A DNA stretch of 37,336 nucleotides, from positions 1-37,336 of the forward strand of contig NZ_FOHW01000047.1 of the NCBI RefSeq assembly GCF_900111735.1, read 5' to 3'. Made by a program: the position numbers and the translations under genes. The notes below the pieces were generated by a model. That model was not told the DNA's origin. It ran no database searches and was given only the letters and a program-made list of their open reading frames with translations. This DNA comes from Pseudomonas graminis. GTDB lineage: Bacteria > Pseudomonadota > Gammaproteobacteria > Pseudomonadales > Pseudomonadaceae. Of the stretch, positions 16,850 through 24,942 are shown in pieces; within the stretch, counting starts at the first letter, position 1; every line of letters starts with the position of its first letter.

Positions 16850-18103
16850 ATGCCCCGTGATCTCGATGCCTTGCTGGCCGCTTGTGCCGACCGATTGCCG
16901 CAACTGGAGACCCAGCGCCTGATGCTCTACGCCGGCGCCAACCTCCCCAGCGCACGCGCCATGGCTGCCTACAATCCCGCGTTCAGCGCCTACCCGGCGA
17001 TGGGCCCGACCGGTCACAAAGAACAGCCGGACACCGAACTGGTCAGTGAGCTCGAAAGCTTCACCAGCCAGGCGGCCATGACCCTGTTCGGCTCAGCATG
17101 GGCCGAAGTCCGCCTGGCCAGCTGCACCCTCGCCAACCTGGCCATCTTTCATGCGTATTGCCGACCGGGCGACAAAGTGCTCGCACCCGCTGCCGAGCAC
17201 GGCGGGCATCTCAGCCAGCGCCGTGGCGGCACTGCAGAATTGGCAGGCCTTGTCGTTGAAGACCTGCCATTCGACCGCCGCAACTGCCAGCTCGACGCAG
17301 CGCGCGCGGCAGAGATGATCACCCAAATCCGCCCCTGGCTCGTGGTGCTAGGGCGCAGCGTCATGATCAAGGCCGACGACATCGCCCCGGTGGTCAGCGC
17401 GGCCCGTGCGGTCGGCGCCAAAACCCTGTTCGACGCCTCCCACGTGCTGGGCCTGATTGCTGGCGGCACGTACCCCAACCCGTTTGACGTCGGCGTCGAC
17501 CTCATCAGCAGCTCCACCTACAAAACCCTGCCCGGACGCCCGCAAGGGCTGGTGCTCGGCCGCCACCCGGAAGACGCGATCGCTTTGCGCGAGGTGCTCG
17601 ATACCCGGATGCTTGCTAACTACGACGCGGGCCGGCTGCCGTCCTTGGCGGTCACCCTCACTGAAGCCCAGGCCAATGGCCGTGACTATGCCGCCCGCAT
17701 TGTCAGCAACAGCGCGGCGCTACATCGCGCGTTGGTCGATGTTGGGTTGCCTGTCATCGGGGCTAATGACGGCGAAGTGCACACCCATCAACTCTTGCTG
17801 CCGCTGTCACTGGATGCTGACCCGCAGGCTGTGATGCACGCGTTGCAGGCTCAGGGCATTCTCATTGGGACTTGTGTTGATCCTTCTAGTGCTGGACATC
17901 AGGCGTTGCGGCTGGGGACGCAGTTCATCACGCGGCAGGGGATGGACGGGCGAGATATGGCGGATTTGGCGCGATTGCTGGGCGATGTTTTGCGTGTGGG
18001 TGCTTGCGGTCGGCTTCATGCCCGACCGGTCGCTGATACGGCGCAGATAGCAGGTCGGATTCAGCAAATCCTGAGCAAAAAAAAGCCGCTGGGGAGCGGC
18101 TGA
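16850..18103 (+). CDS. SHMT-like PLP enzyme (divergent glycine hydroxymethyltransferase family)
   Basis: This 417-residue fold-type I PLP enzyme is clearly related to serine hydroxymethyltransferase. D195 and H198 lie in LFDASHVLGLIAGGTYPNPF and the Schiff-base lysine K225 lies in SSSTYKTLPGRPQG, matching the SHMT order. It departs from housekeeping GlyA: the TTTTHKTLRGPRGG consensus is altered (His before Lys is Tyr) and the N-terminus is different. It may therefore act as an aldolase or transferase on another beta-hydroxy or alpha-methyl amino acid. It follows gntR by 36 nt. The inferred partner is the glyoxylate aminotransferase across the divergent promoter. Confidence 0.8.
   Translation: MPRDLDALLAACADRLPQLETQRLMLYAGANLPSARAMAAYNPAFSAYPAMGPTGHKEQPDTELVSELESFTSQAAMTLFGSAWAEVRLASCTLANLAIFHAYCRPGDKVLAPAAEHGGHLSQRRGGTAELAGLVVEDLPFDRRNCQLDAARAAEMITQIRPWLVVLGRSVMIKADDIAPVVSAARAVGAKTLFDASHVLGLIAGGTYPNPFDVGVDLISSSTYKTLPGRPQGLVLGRHPEDAIALREVLDTRMLANYDAGRLPSLAVTLTEAQANGRDYAARIVSNSAALHRALVDVGLPVIGANDGEVHTHQLLLPLSLDADPQAVMHALQAQGILIGTCVDPSSAGHQALRLGTQFITRQGMDGRDMADLARLLGDVLRVGACGRLHARPVADTAQIAGRIQQILSKKKPLGSG
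18076..18101 (-). terminator. Rho-independent terminator, leftward
   Basis: On the minus strand AGCCGCT, loop CCCC and AGCGGCT are followed by eight T. It overlaps the last codons of the rightward SHMT-like gene, so it must end something transcribed from the right. Confidence 0.8.
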
Positions 18104-18248
18104 AGTTTGGAGCTTGGAGGCACCACGTCGGGAGCAACGACGTAGCGAAACGACAGAAACAAAATGCTAAAAGCTGATCGGGCGTTTGACGTTCTCCGGC
18201 TTGGGTGTGTGGGTTCACCGTTTCCGCGCTGGGCGGGTTCGATGGGGT
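18079..18248 (-). ncRNA. Candidate small RNA, antisense to the 3' end of the SHMT-like gene
   Basis: A minus-strand unit of about 170 nt is bounded by a promoter-like pair (TTGCCC at 18278-18283, 17-nt spacer, TAAAGT at 18255-18260). It ends in a strong intrinsic terminator: AGCCGCT, four-base loop, AGCGGCT, then eight T. A further 6-bp hairpin (ACGTCG / CGACGT around 18125-18145) lies inside. There is no convincing ORF and no leftward gene to terminate nearer than 18589. I do not recognise a named Pseudomonas sRNA. The end positions are estimates. Confidence 0.45.
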
Positions 18249-18427
18249 GAAGCCACTTTAGGAACGATGGGCGGCGGGGGCAAATGAAACCCGGGTAACT
18301 ATTTGTTAGCGAAAATGTTATGCGCGGGGAGGGGGTGGGGCGGGAACTTTCAGAGGTCTGTGGTGCTTCGCGGCACGGCGCTTTGTATGAGGGCCGCCAG
18401 ATAGGCCTTGCCAAGGACACATCCACT

Positions 18428-18452
18428 GTAGGAGCGCGCTTGCCCGCGAGAG
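18428..18452 (+). repeat. Single REP element
   Basis: GTAGGAGCGCGCTTGCCCGC occurs here without an inverted partner nearby. The rest of 18250-18588 holds nothing else I can identify. Confidence 0.7.
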
Positions 18453-18588
18453 TCGTGTCAGCCCCTGATTCGTCACTGATACGCCGCCATCTCATGACGC
18501 CGCTAAAGTGCGCGGCGGAGGCCGTTGGTGCGAGATTTGTGCGGAGCAGGTCACGGTTTGGCTGACGTGCTCATCTGGTCTTGCGGCG

Positions 18589-19569
18589 TTACTTCACCGT
18601 CATCGGCGCGAAAATCCCCCGGATGCCACGGCATTTTGGATAAGCCACACAACCCCAGAAATTCCCGCCAGCGTTGGCGCCGGTTCTGGCGACACGTATC
18701 ACCATGGTTTTGCGGCAGTGCGGGCAAAGGGGTGCAGCAGGTTCAGGCTCAGCTTCACGTACGACGGTTAGTGTCGCGGTTGAAGTGGGCGCTTGAACGG
18801 GAATTGGAGCTGAAGCGGGACTTGGCGTAACCACCACCTCCGGCTCAACGATGGCTGGCTCGACACGCTCTGGCACTATCTCGACGGTTGGCCGTGGACC
18901 GGGCTTCTTCGCCTCGGCAATCCACTGCTTCAGCACTGTGCCGTCGACCAGTTGCACGTTACGGCCTTCTGCAAAATCCCGGGCTGGTTTGGTAAACGTC
19001 CCACTGGTCACCACGAAACCACCGACAGCACCTTCAGCCGCCATCGCGCCATACAACTCCCGCACCACCGGCACACCGACCTGCACCGAGCGCCATTGCT
19101 TGCACTGCACCACGTACGTCTCGCCATCCTTGCGCGCGATCAAATCGATGCCGCCGTCAGGGCCGTTTTTGCCTGTTTCCCGTACTGAGTAGCCACGTCG
19201 GCGTAGGGCTTCGCCCACCAGTAATTCGAACTCGTGCCAGGTGATGCTCAGCAGAGGGTTGCCTTTGGTGGTGGCCGCCGATTCAAGGAGGTTACGGCGT
19301 TTTCGGCGGCCGATGATTGAGGCGATGGCACCGGCGACTAGTATCAGAGGAACAAAGAACTGCCCGAACGTGGCCATGCCCCGAAACGCCGACGCCGAAA
19401 CCATCTTGTCGAAATGGCGCGGATCCAGGTTTGTAGGGAGCGGAGCGATGGCCATCGAATGCAGCCACATTGCCGACGCCACGGCGAGAACAGCACTGAT
19501 CCACCAAGGGAGCTTGCTGGCGAGAAAAATGAGGGCTTCTAGATTGGAGGTTTTCTTGGCCATATCCAT
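18589..19569 (-). CDS. Membrane-anchored Mrr-type restriction endonuclease with zinc ribbon
   Basis: This 326-residue protein begins with two hydrophobic segments (about 22-42 and 70-87). An Mrr-type PD-(D/E)xK nuclease domain follows (about 105-225), with catalytic D142 in GPDGGIDLIA and the QxK pair Q155/K157 in VVQCKQWR. A Pro/Ala/Val-rich linker leads to a topoisomerase-type C4 zinc ribbon (CPHC ... GCVAYPKC) at the C-terminus. The family cleaves DNA, often modified DNA, near the membrane. ATG 19563 is an equally plausible start. It forms the left edge of the defence island but has host-like GC content, so it may be older than the cargo beside it. Confidence 0.85.
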   Translation of the reverse strand: MDMAKKTSNLEALIFLASKLPWWISAVLAVASAMWLHSMAIAPLPTNLDPRHFDKMVSASAFRGMATFGQFFVPLILVAGAIASIIGRRKRRNLLESAATTKGNPLLSITWHEFELLVGEALRRRGYSVRETGKNGPDGGIDLIARKDGETYVVQCKQWRSVQVGVPVVRELYGAMAAEGAVGGFVVTSGTFTKPARDFAEGRNVQLVDGTVLKQWIAEAKKPGPRPTVEIVPERVEPAIVEPEVVVTPSPASAPIPVQAPTSTATLTVVREAEPEPAAPLCPHCRKTMVIRVARTGANAGGNFWGCVAYPKCRGIRGIFAPMTVK

Positions 19570-19768
19570 GGTCTTTTCGTGAGTCCGTTGTGGTGAGATT
19601 TGGTGAGTGCTGCTGAACCTGTAAGAGTCAGCTTGCTCTTGATCTGTTATGGGAATATCGGCTTATCGGCCGTTGGCCAGTCCCGAGCACTTTTTTCGTG
19701 CGCTTCTCCGATGAATATCAGATCAGACCCCACAGGGTCTGGCCTAGCAACACCGACGCACCGAGCGA

Positions 19769-19781
19769 GGATACTGTATCC
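19769..19781. promoter_or_regulatory. Short palindrome GGATACTGTATCC
   Basis: A perfect 13-bp palindrome with a single central base lies 29 nt before the SOS box. It may be an operator for an unknown protein. Confidence 0.25.
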
Positions 19782-19809
19782 AAAACCTAGACGAATCGGC
19801 GCTGGACGC

Positions 19810-19833
19810 TATACTGTTCATCCATACAGTATA
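19810..19833. promoter_or_regulatory. LexA (SOS) box
   Basis: CTGT (19814-19817), eight bases and ACAG (19826-19829) sit inside an extended TATACTGT...ACAGTATA inverted repeat, matching the CTG-N10-CAG LexA consensus. Downstream, GGAAG and ATG 19879 start an ORF that stops after three codons. The next real gene is dcm at 19966. The 19570-19965 region contains no other gene that I can support. Confidence 0.6.
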
Positions 19834-19893
19834 CGGCTCGTTGCACATCCGCCACTTACCTACCCCGGAAGCAGTCGATGTCCAAATGAAGAA

Positions 19894-19921
19894 TTTACTT
19901 CCCCCAGTATAGGGATAGAAT
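19894..19921 (+). promoter_or_regulatory. Putative promoter of the dcm-vsr-R operon
   Basis: TTTACT (19894-19899), a 16-nt spacer and TAGAAT (19916-19921) lie 45 nt before the dcm start. Confidence 0.4.
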
Positions 19922-19965
19922 GGTGACGATCCGTCACAGCTTTGACCCAGAGAGAATTAGGGCAT

Positions 19966-21393
19966 ATGAATTTTTTTGAAAATGATAATTCCGAAAGTAT
20001 GTTTGCAGGGCACCCGGTCTCTCTCCCGGATCCCGACCCGGCTGACGATATGGCTCTGCTTAGGAAGCTACTTGAGATCTTTGACCAAGGTCAGGTCGCA
20101 GCGAAGCTTAATGAGATAGGCTCATCTCACTGCCGCGAGACTGTTAATCGCTGGATGAAAGGTAAATCATCGCCTCGCTTGACCCACCGAGAGTATAAGC
20201 ATCTGGAATCGCTTCTTCCGATAAAGCCGAGCTACAAACCTTCCTTTACCTTTATTGATTTATTTGCTGGTATTGGCGGGATTCGTAGGGGATTTGAATC
20301 TGTTGGAGGTGAGTGCGTCTTTACCTCTGAGTGGAATGAATATGCGGTGAGGACCTATAAAGCAAATCACTATTGCGATCCGTCTCGCCATCGGTTCAAT
20401 AAAGATATTCGATCGGTCACGCTGTCTGATAAACCTGAGATTAGTGAGGATGATGCCTATAGAAATATCGATAGAGAAATTCCCGATCATGACGTGCTGC
20501 TAGCGGGCTTTCCTTGCCAACCCTTTTCTCTGGCTGGCGTTTCGAAAAAAAATTCACTTGGCAGAAAGCATGGATTTGAGTGCGAAACTCAAGGTACTCT
20601 TTTTTTTGACGTGGCTCGGATTATCGCGGCCAAAAAACCGGCTGCCTTTCTCTTAGAGAATGTCAAAAACCTTAAGAGTCATGACAAGGGCAATACTTTT
20701 CGAATCATCTGTGAGGCGCTTGACGAACTTGGCTATGAGGTATCCGATGTTAATGCCCCCAAGGGTGCCGATCCCAAAGTGATCGATGCTAAGCATTTCG
20801 TACCGCAACATCGCGAGCGAATTGTTTTGGTTGGTTTTCGTCGAGATCTTAACGTTCACGATGGTTTCACCTTGCGAGATATTGATAAGCTTATTCCAAA
20901 GCATCGGCCGAGTTTTGGTGACATCCTTGATAAGGATGTTGATAAAAAATACATCCTCACCCCCAAACTTTGGGACTATTTATATCGCTATGCAGAGAAG
21001 CATCGGCAGAAGGGTAATGGCTTCGGTTTTGGTTTAACTCGTGCTAATGACGTTGCAAGGACGTTATCGGCTAGGTACCACAAGGACGGCTCCGAAATAT
21101 TAGTCGACCGCGGATTCATTAAAACCTTGGACTTCAATCACGAATTGAACCAGCTTAATCGGCCGCGTAGATTAACACCTCACGAGTGTTCACGTTTGAT
21201 GGGCTTTGATAGACCAGGCGAAAGAAAATTCGTTATACCCGTATCTGATACGCAAGCGTACAGGCAGTTTGGTAACTCGGTCGCTGTCCCAGTATTCGCA
21301 GCGGTGGCAAAGCTGATGAAAAGCCGCATCATGCAGGCAAAAAAGAAAACCATGGCGCAGCATTCTCAGTTGGAATTCCCTCTCCCCACTTGA
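19966..21393 (+). CDS. dcm: DNA (cytosine-5) methyltransferase, Dcm/EcoRII type
   Basis: This protein methylates cytosine in DNA, predicted on the second C of CCWGG from extensive resemblance to E. coli Dcm and M.EcoRII. At 475 residues it has the family's length. All core motifs are present: motif I FIDLFAGIGGIRRGFES, motif IV with catalytic Cys184 (GFPCQPFSLAG), motif VI FLLENVKNL, motif VIII QHRERIVLVGFRRD, and motifs IX-X (RRLTPHECSRLMGF, QAYRQFGNSVAVPVF). It also has the N-terminal extension typical of Dcm. I prefer ATG 19966 to the TTG at 19942. AT-richer codon use marks acquisition by transfer. vsr follows after 59 nt. Confidence 0.95.
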   Translation: MNFFENDNSESMFAGHPVSLPDPDPADDMALLRKLLEIFDQGQVAAKLNEIGSSHCRETVNRWMKGKSSPRLTHREYKHLESLLPIKPSYKPSFTFIDLFAGIGGIRRGFESVGGECVFTSEWNEYAVRTYKANHYCDPSRHRFNKDIRSVTLSDKPEISEDDAYRNIDREIPDHDVLLAGFPCQPFSLAGVSKKNSLGRKHGFECETQGTLFFDVARIIAAKKPAAFLLENVKNLKSHDKGNTFRIICEALDELGYEVSDVNAPKGADPKVIDAKHFVPQHRERIVLVGFRRDLNVHDGFTLRDIDKLIPKHRPSFGDILDKDVDKKYILTPKLWDYLYRYAEKHRQKGNGFGFGLTRANDVARTLSARYHKDGSEILVDRGFIKTLDFNHELNQLNRPRRLTPHECSRLMGFDRPGERKFVIPVSDTQAYRQFGNSVAVPVFAAVAKLMKSRIMQAKKKTMAQHSQLEFPLPT

Positions 21394-21452
21394 AGTATGA
21401 AATCGTACCAGTCTCACCTTGATCGCGGTAAGAAGTATATTCGGAGGCCTCC

Positions 21453-21935
21453 TTGACTGATGTAGTTGATGCTAAAACTCGGTCCCGGATGATGTCCGGG
21501 ATTAAAGGTAAAAACACGTGCCCTGAGCTTTTGATCCGCAAGGGACTTCATGCGCGAGGTTTCAGATTTCGGATTCACGTGAAAGACTTGCCAGGGAAGC
21601 CCGATCTCGTGCTTCCTAAATACAGAGCAGTGGTGTTCATTCACGGATGCTTCTGGCACGGCCACAGCTGCTCATATTTCAAAATCCCAAAAACGCGCCC
21701 CGAGTTCTGGCTTAAGAAGATTGAGGCCAATCAGGCACGGGATGCCCGACAGTTAGTCGCCCTTCATGACTCCGGATGGCGTGTGCTGACAGTCTGGGAA
21801 TGTGCCGTAAGGTCTATGATCAGGCGCAGGGACTGTTCGCTGATTGACCAAATAAGTAAATGGTTAACGGATGGTGCCAGTAGCTTTCAAATCGACGAAT
21901 GGAACTTGGGGGCAGGATGTTTACAGATAGAATAA
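21453..21935 (+). CDS. vsr: Very-short-patch repair endonuclease Vsr
   Basis: Vsr nicks T:G mismatches that arise when 5-methylcytosine deaminates in CCWGG sites, starting very-short-patch repair. The protein of 160 residues keeps all functional residues at E. coli numbering: catalytic D51 (PGKPDLV), H64 and H69, and the zinc ligands C66, H71, C73 and C117 (HGCFWHGHSC ... WEC). The TTG start is supported by CGGAGG just upstream and by alignment with the E. coli N-terminus. It lies between methyltransferase and nuclease and overlaps the next gene by 19 nt. Confidence 0.95.
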   Translation: MTDVVDAKTRSRMMSGIKGKNTCPELLIRKGLHARGFRFRIHVKDLPGKPDLVLPKYRAVVFIHGCFWHGHSCSYFKIPKTRPEFWLKKIEANQARDARQLVALHDSGWRVLTVWECAVRSMIRRRDCSLIDQISKWLTDGASSFQIDEWNLGAGCLQIE

Positions 21936-23170
21936 GTGATTATTTTGAAGGTGTTGCAGCTAAGTATTTAACTGCTGTAGACGCCGATCGGGCACGATCT
22001 AATCAACACGAGATTGGTGGGCTACCCGCTGTAGGATTTAAAAAATATCTTGGAACGCCAGGGAAGGACGTGGAAAACCGGTTTGACGCGAAACAGGTGT
22101 ACATAACTGACGAGTCATTGGCGCCCGAAGTAGTGGATGGATCAGTGACATGGTATGACTGCAGAAGAAAACAGCCGCATAGGAGGCCTGAGTACCGTCT
22201 CTACTATTACCGCAATGCCGTGACCGAACTGCTTACGGAAGGAGATTTCCTTTTAATTGCAAAGATGCGTGATGATTCATTGCTTATGGTTTTCACTTCA
22301 GCCGGAAGTAGTATAGAGAGTCAACTGCGGGCGTTATTTGGTTTGGATGTTATAGGGACTAGTTTTACACCGGGGAGATTGGACTCAATGGAGCTACTGC
22401 TTCCATTGCGGAATATGTTGGAAGACCTTGGCTTGGAACTTAATCCAAAGACTACGAATGATGGTTATTGGCTTGACAGAGTAGTCGAGAAATTTGGTGA
22501 CGATGGCTTTCCATCTACTGCGCAATTTTCTCTTTTTGCTAGGAACACATCTCCTGGGAACGTTGATCCATTTGTATGCCCAGATTCCGCCATCTTGGAT
22601 TGGATGGGCCACGAGGAAATGTTATTCCGGATACTTGAGCGTCATTTGATTTCGAAAAAACTTGATCTGGGTTTTGCTGATGATGTCGAGAGTTTCATCA
22701 GCTTCTCTCTCAGCGTCCAGAACAGACGTAAATCAAGAGTGGGATTTGCATTCGAAGATCACTTGGACGAAATTTTCAAGAGCAATGGTTTGCGTTATGA
22801 ACAAGGGCGAGGGAAATTTGGCGTAACTGAAAATAATTCAAGGCCGGATTTCTTATTCCCAGGGTTTGCTGAATACCGCGATCCCCTGTTCCCTGATGAA
22901 TGCCTGCTGATGCTTGGTGCAAAAACGACCTGTAAAGATAGATGGCGTCAGGTGTTAAGTGAGGCCGACAGAATTTCACAAAAGCACTTGGTTACGCTCG
23001 AGGCAGCCATTAGCACACGGCAAACCTCAGAGATGCGTGCTCAAGCCTTGCAGTTGGTAGTGCCAAAAGCAATCCATTCGACGTACACCAAGGAGCAAGA
23101 GGCGTGGCTGTATTCACTTTCAGACTTCATCAGCATTGTGTCGAGGGGAACGAGAAGAGTCATCGGCTAG
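21917..23170 (+). CDS. EcoRII-type restriction endonuclease
   Basis: This type IIE restriction enzyme of 417 residues is the expected partner of the Dcm protein (predicted CCWGG). Residues about 15-145 form an EcoRII-N effector/DNA-recognition pseudobarrel (RSNQHE, VTWYDCRR, EYRLYYYRNAV). Residues about 225-400 form the EcoRII-C nuclease, very close to EcoRII in SVQNRRKSR, PDFLFP (D311), MLGAKTTCKDRWRQVLSEAD (K336, K340) and LQLVVP. In EcoRII the N domain inhibits the catalytic dimer until it binds a second site. ATG 21917 is preferred to ATG 21899. The gene appears intact, so the system should be active. Confidence 0.92.
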   Translation: MFTDRISDYFEGVAAKYLTAVDADRARSNQHEIGGLPAVGFKKYLGTPGKDVENRFDAKQVYITDESLAPEVVDGSVTWYDCRRKQPHRRPEYRLYYYRNAVTELLTEGDFLLIAKMRDDSLLMVFTSAGSSIESQLRALFGLDVIGTSFTPGRLDSMELLLPLRNMLEDLGLELNPKTTNDGYWLDRVVEKFGDDGFPSTAQFSLFARNTSPGNVDPFVCPDSAILDWMGHEEMLFRILERHLISKKLDLGFADDVESFISFSLSVQNRRKSRVGFAFEDHLDEIFKSNGLRYEQGRGKFGVTENNSRPDFLFPGFAEYRDPLFPDECLLMLGAKTTCKDRWRQVLSEADRISQKHLVTLEAAISTRQTSEMRAQALQLVVPKAIHSTYTKEQEAWLYSLSDFISIVSRGTRRVIG

Positions 23171-23194
23171 CGCCAGACGTAGTAATTTTGCGCA

Positions 23195-23213
23195 CCGATA
23201 TTGGAGCATGCAT
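23195..23213 (+). terminator. Weak hairpin after the restriction gene
   Basis: GGAGC and GCTCC enclose the 7-nt loop ATGCATA, followed at a distance by an A/T-rich run. This may partly separate the R-M operon from the next unit. Confidence 0.3.
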
Positions 23214-23306
23214 AGCTCCTAGGCAGCCCGAAAAAAAATTTTACATTTCTCGGAATTATGATAGCTTTGAGCCATATTAACTGGGACGTGAGAGGCTTCG
23301 AAGGGA

Positions 23307-24368
23307 ATGAGTGATTCAGAAGATTGGGATATCGACCCCACCGATACTGACACCGATGATGAGGATAGTCAGCCTGTTTATCACATCTCTAATTACCCTG
23401 CGGACTTAACTCTTCGGGGCTATTTCGATAAGTACAAAAGTGGTCAGCTCATTATTCCTGAGTTTCAGCGGAACTATGTATGGGATCAGAAAAAGGCCAG
23501 CAAGCTGATTGAGTCATTCATGCTCGGTCTTCCTGTTCCTGGTGTCTTTCTTTATAAAGTCAGGGGTACGAACCAGCTATCAATTGTTGACGGTCAGCAG
23601 CGGATAATGTCAGCGATTCGATTCTTCAGTAATAGGTTCGACGAGAAAATCTTTCGGTTAAGTGGCGTGCTTCCCAAATGGCGAAACAAAACATTCGAAG
23701 AGCTCGACGAGTCTGATCGGTTTTTATTAGATGATACTGTGCTGCGTGCGACAGTTATTCAGCAGTTAGACCCCGAGGATGACTCCAGTATCTATCATAT
23801 TTTCGAACGGTTGAATACTGGGGGGATCAACCTCAATGCAATGGAGATACGAAGATGCGTCTATCATGGGAAGTTTGCAGAGATTCTGCAGCACCTCAAT
23901 GATTTTGACCTTTGGCGACAAGTAATCGGTAAGCCGAAAGAGGATAAGAGGCTTCGGGATGTTGAGTTGATATTGCGCTTGCTGACACTCCAGTATAAGT
24001 GGAATACATATGAGAAGCCGATGAAGAACTTCTTAAGTTCTTTCATGGCTCAGGTCAACCGCATGCCCCAAGATCAAGCTGAAGCGTTTTTTTCTAAGAT
24101 CGAGAGTGATTTTTATAGAGTAGTAGGCCTTATCCATTCTGAGTTAGGTCCCAAGCCCTTTCATATAAGAGGGCCTTTAAACTACGCTGTTATCGACTCC
24201 ATATTCGTTGCGCTTGCAAATCTTCCGGACGTGCAAGGCGACTTGGCGGTCCGTTACCAAGCGCTCTTGAAGGATCGGGATTTTGTTAACGCAGTCTCGG
24301 TCAGTACGAGCGATGATAAGTCCTTACAAATTCGAATAGCTAAGGCTTTCGAGTATTTAAGAGGCTGA
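23307..24368 (+). CDS. DUF262 (GmrSD/SspE-type N-terminal) protein
   Basis: This 353-residue protein has the DUF262 ParB/sulfiredoxin-like fold. It carries LIIPEFQRNYVWD (48-60), the nucleotide-binding DGQQR motif (95-99) and FERLNTGGINLNAMEIRR. The N-terminal 25 residues are strikingly acidic (Asp/Glu/Thr). DUF262 occurs in the modified-DNA nuclease GmrSD and in phosphorothioation-linked SspE, where it hydrolyses nucleotides and gates an effector. Here there is no fused HNH (DUF1524) nuclease; the effector is likely the HEPN protein encoded 4 nt downstream. A 136-nt gap upstream suggests its own promoter. Its AT-rich codon use matches the island. Confidence 0.85.
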   Translation: MSDSEDWDIDPTDTDTDDEDSQPVYHISNYPADLTLRGYFDKYKSGQLIIPEFQRNYVWDQKKASKLIESFMLGLPVPGVFLYKVRGTNQLSIVDGQQRIMSAIRFFSNRFDEKIFRLSGVLPKWRNKTFEELDESDRFLLDDTVLRATVIQQLDPEDDSSIYHIFERLNTGGINLNAMEIRRCVYHGKFAEILQHLNDFDLWRQVIGKPKEDKRLRDVELILRLLTLQYKWNTYEKPMKNFLSSFMAQVNRMPQDQAEAFFSKIESDFYRVVGLIHSELGPKPFHIRGPLNYAVIDSIFVALANLPDVQGDLAVRYQALLKDRDFVNAVSVSTSDDKSLQIRIAKAFEYLRG

Positions 24369-24372
24369 CCCT

Positions 24373-24906
24373 ATGTTGCTAAGGACGAGGGCTGCGCTTG
24401 AAGAATGTAAAGATCACTTGGCATTTACGAACTCATGGAATAGCAGTGTTGAGTCATATTTGACTCAGCATATATTGGTTATTCTTTGTGCTGAAATTCA
24501 GCAGTCTATTTATTTAATACTTGAGTCGCGGCTAGCAAGTGCGGAAGATGCAGAGTTGAAGAACTTTGCGATTACAACAGGAAAAAAATGTCTGCGGAGC
24601 GTAGGCAAGGCCGAGATATCTGGCTTTCTTGGTTTTTTTAGCACTAGCGCTAAAAATTATCTAAACGACAATATAGATGACGTAACTGTGAGCCTTTACA
24701 ATAATGCTATTGCGAGCCGGCATGATGTCGCTCATAGCGTGGGCACAAAGATAACCTTCTCGGAGTTAGAGAAGGTTTTAGATGCATCGATCTTGTTTTT
24801 GACCGTCGTAAATGATGCGGTTTTTGCTTCAGTTGCTAAGACTAATCTAGATAATCCAACTGCAACGTCCGCGCTGGACTTTTTACACCCGCCAGTGCCG
24901 CGCTAA
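24373..24906 (+). CDS. HEPN-domain protein (putative RNase effector)
   Basis: This 177-residue, all-helical protein carries the HEPN active-site motif Rx4-6H as R116-HDVA-H121 in the context NAIASRHDVAHSVG. HEPN proteins of this sort (MAE_28990/RiboL-PSP-like) are usually RNA-cutting toxins in defence and toxin-antitoxin systems and are often encoded beside DUF262 genes. ATG 24373 follows the DUF262 stop by 4 nt, with GAGG inside that gene's end, indicating translational coupling. Another catalytic residue may be D118. Its role as effector of the neighbouring DUF262 protein is inference. Confidence 0.75.
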   Translation: MLLRTRAALEECKDHLAFTNSWNSSVESYLTQHILVILCAEIQQSIYLILESRLASAEDAELKNFAITTGKKCLRSVGKAEISGFLGFFSTSAKNYLNDNIDDVTVSLYNNAIASRHDVAHSVGTKITFSELEKVLDASILFLTVVNDAVFASVAKTNLDNPTATSALDFLHPPVPR

Positions 24907-24942
24907 GTTCCCCTAATTAAAGATACTTGAGGAGGAGTGACT

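Noticed and set aside
18061..18495. A 144-codon minus-strand frame downstream of the SHMT-like gene.
   Set aside because: It has no ribosome site, reads through a terminator and a REP element, and lacks any domain. The candidate sRNA explains the region better.
19600..19926. A 108-codon open frame across the SOS-box region.
   Set aside because: No ribosome site, no domain, and it runs across regulatory palindromes.
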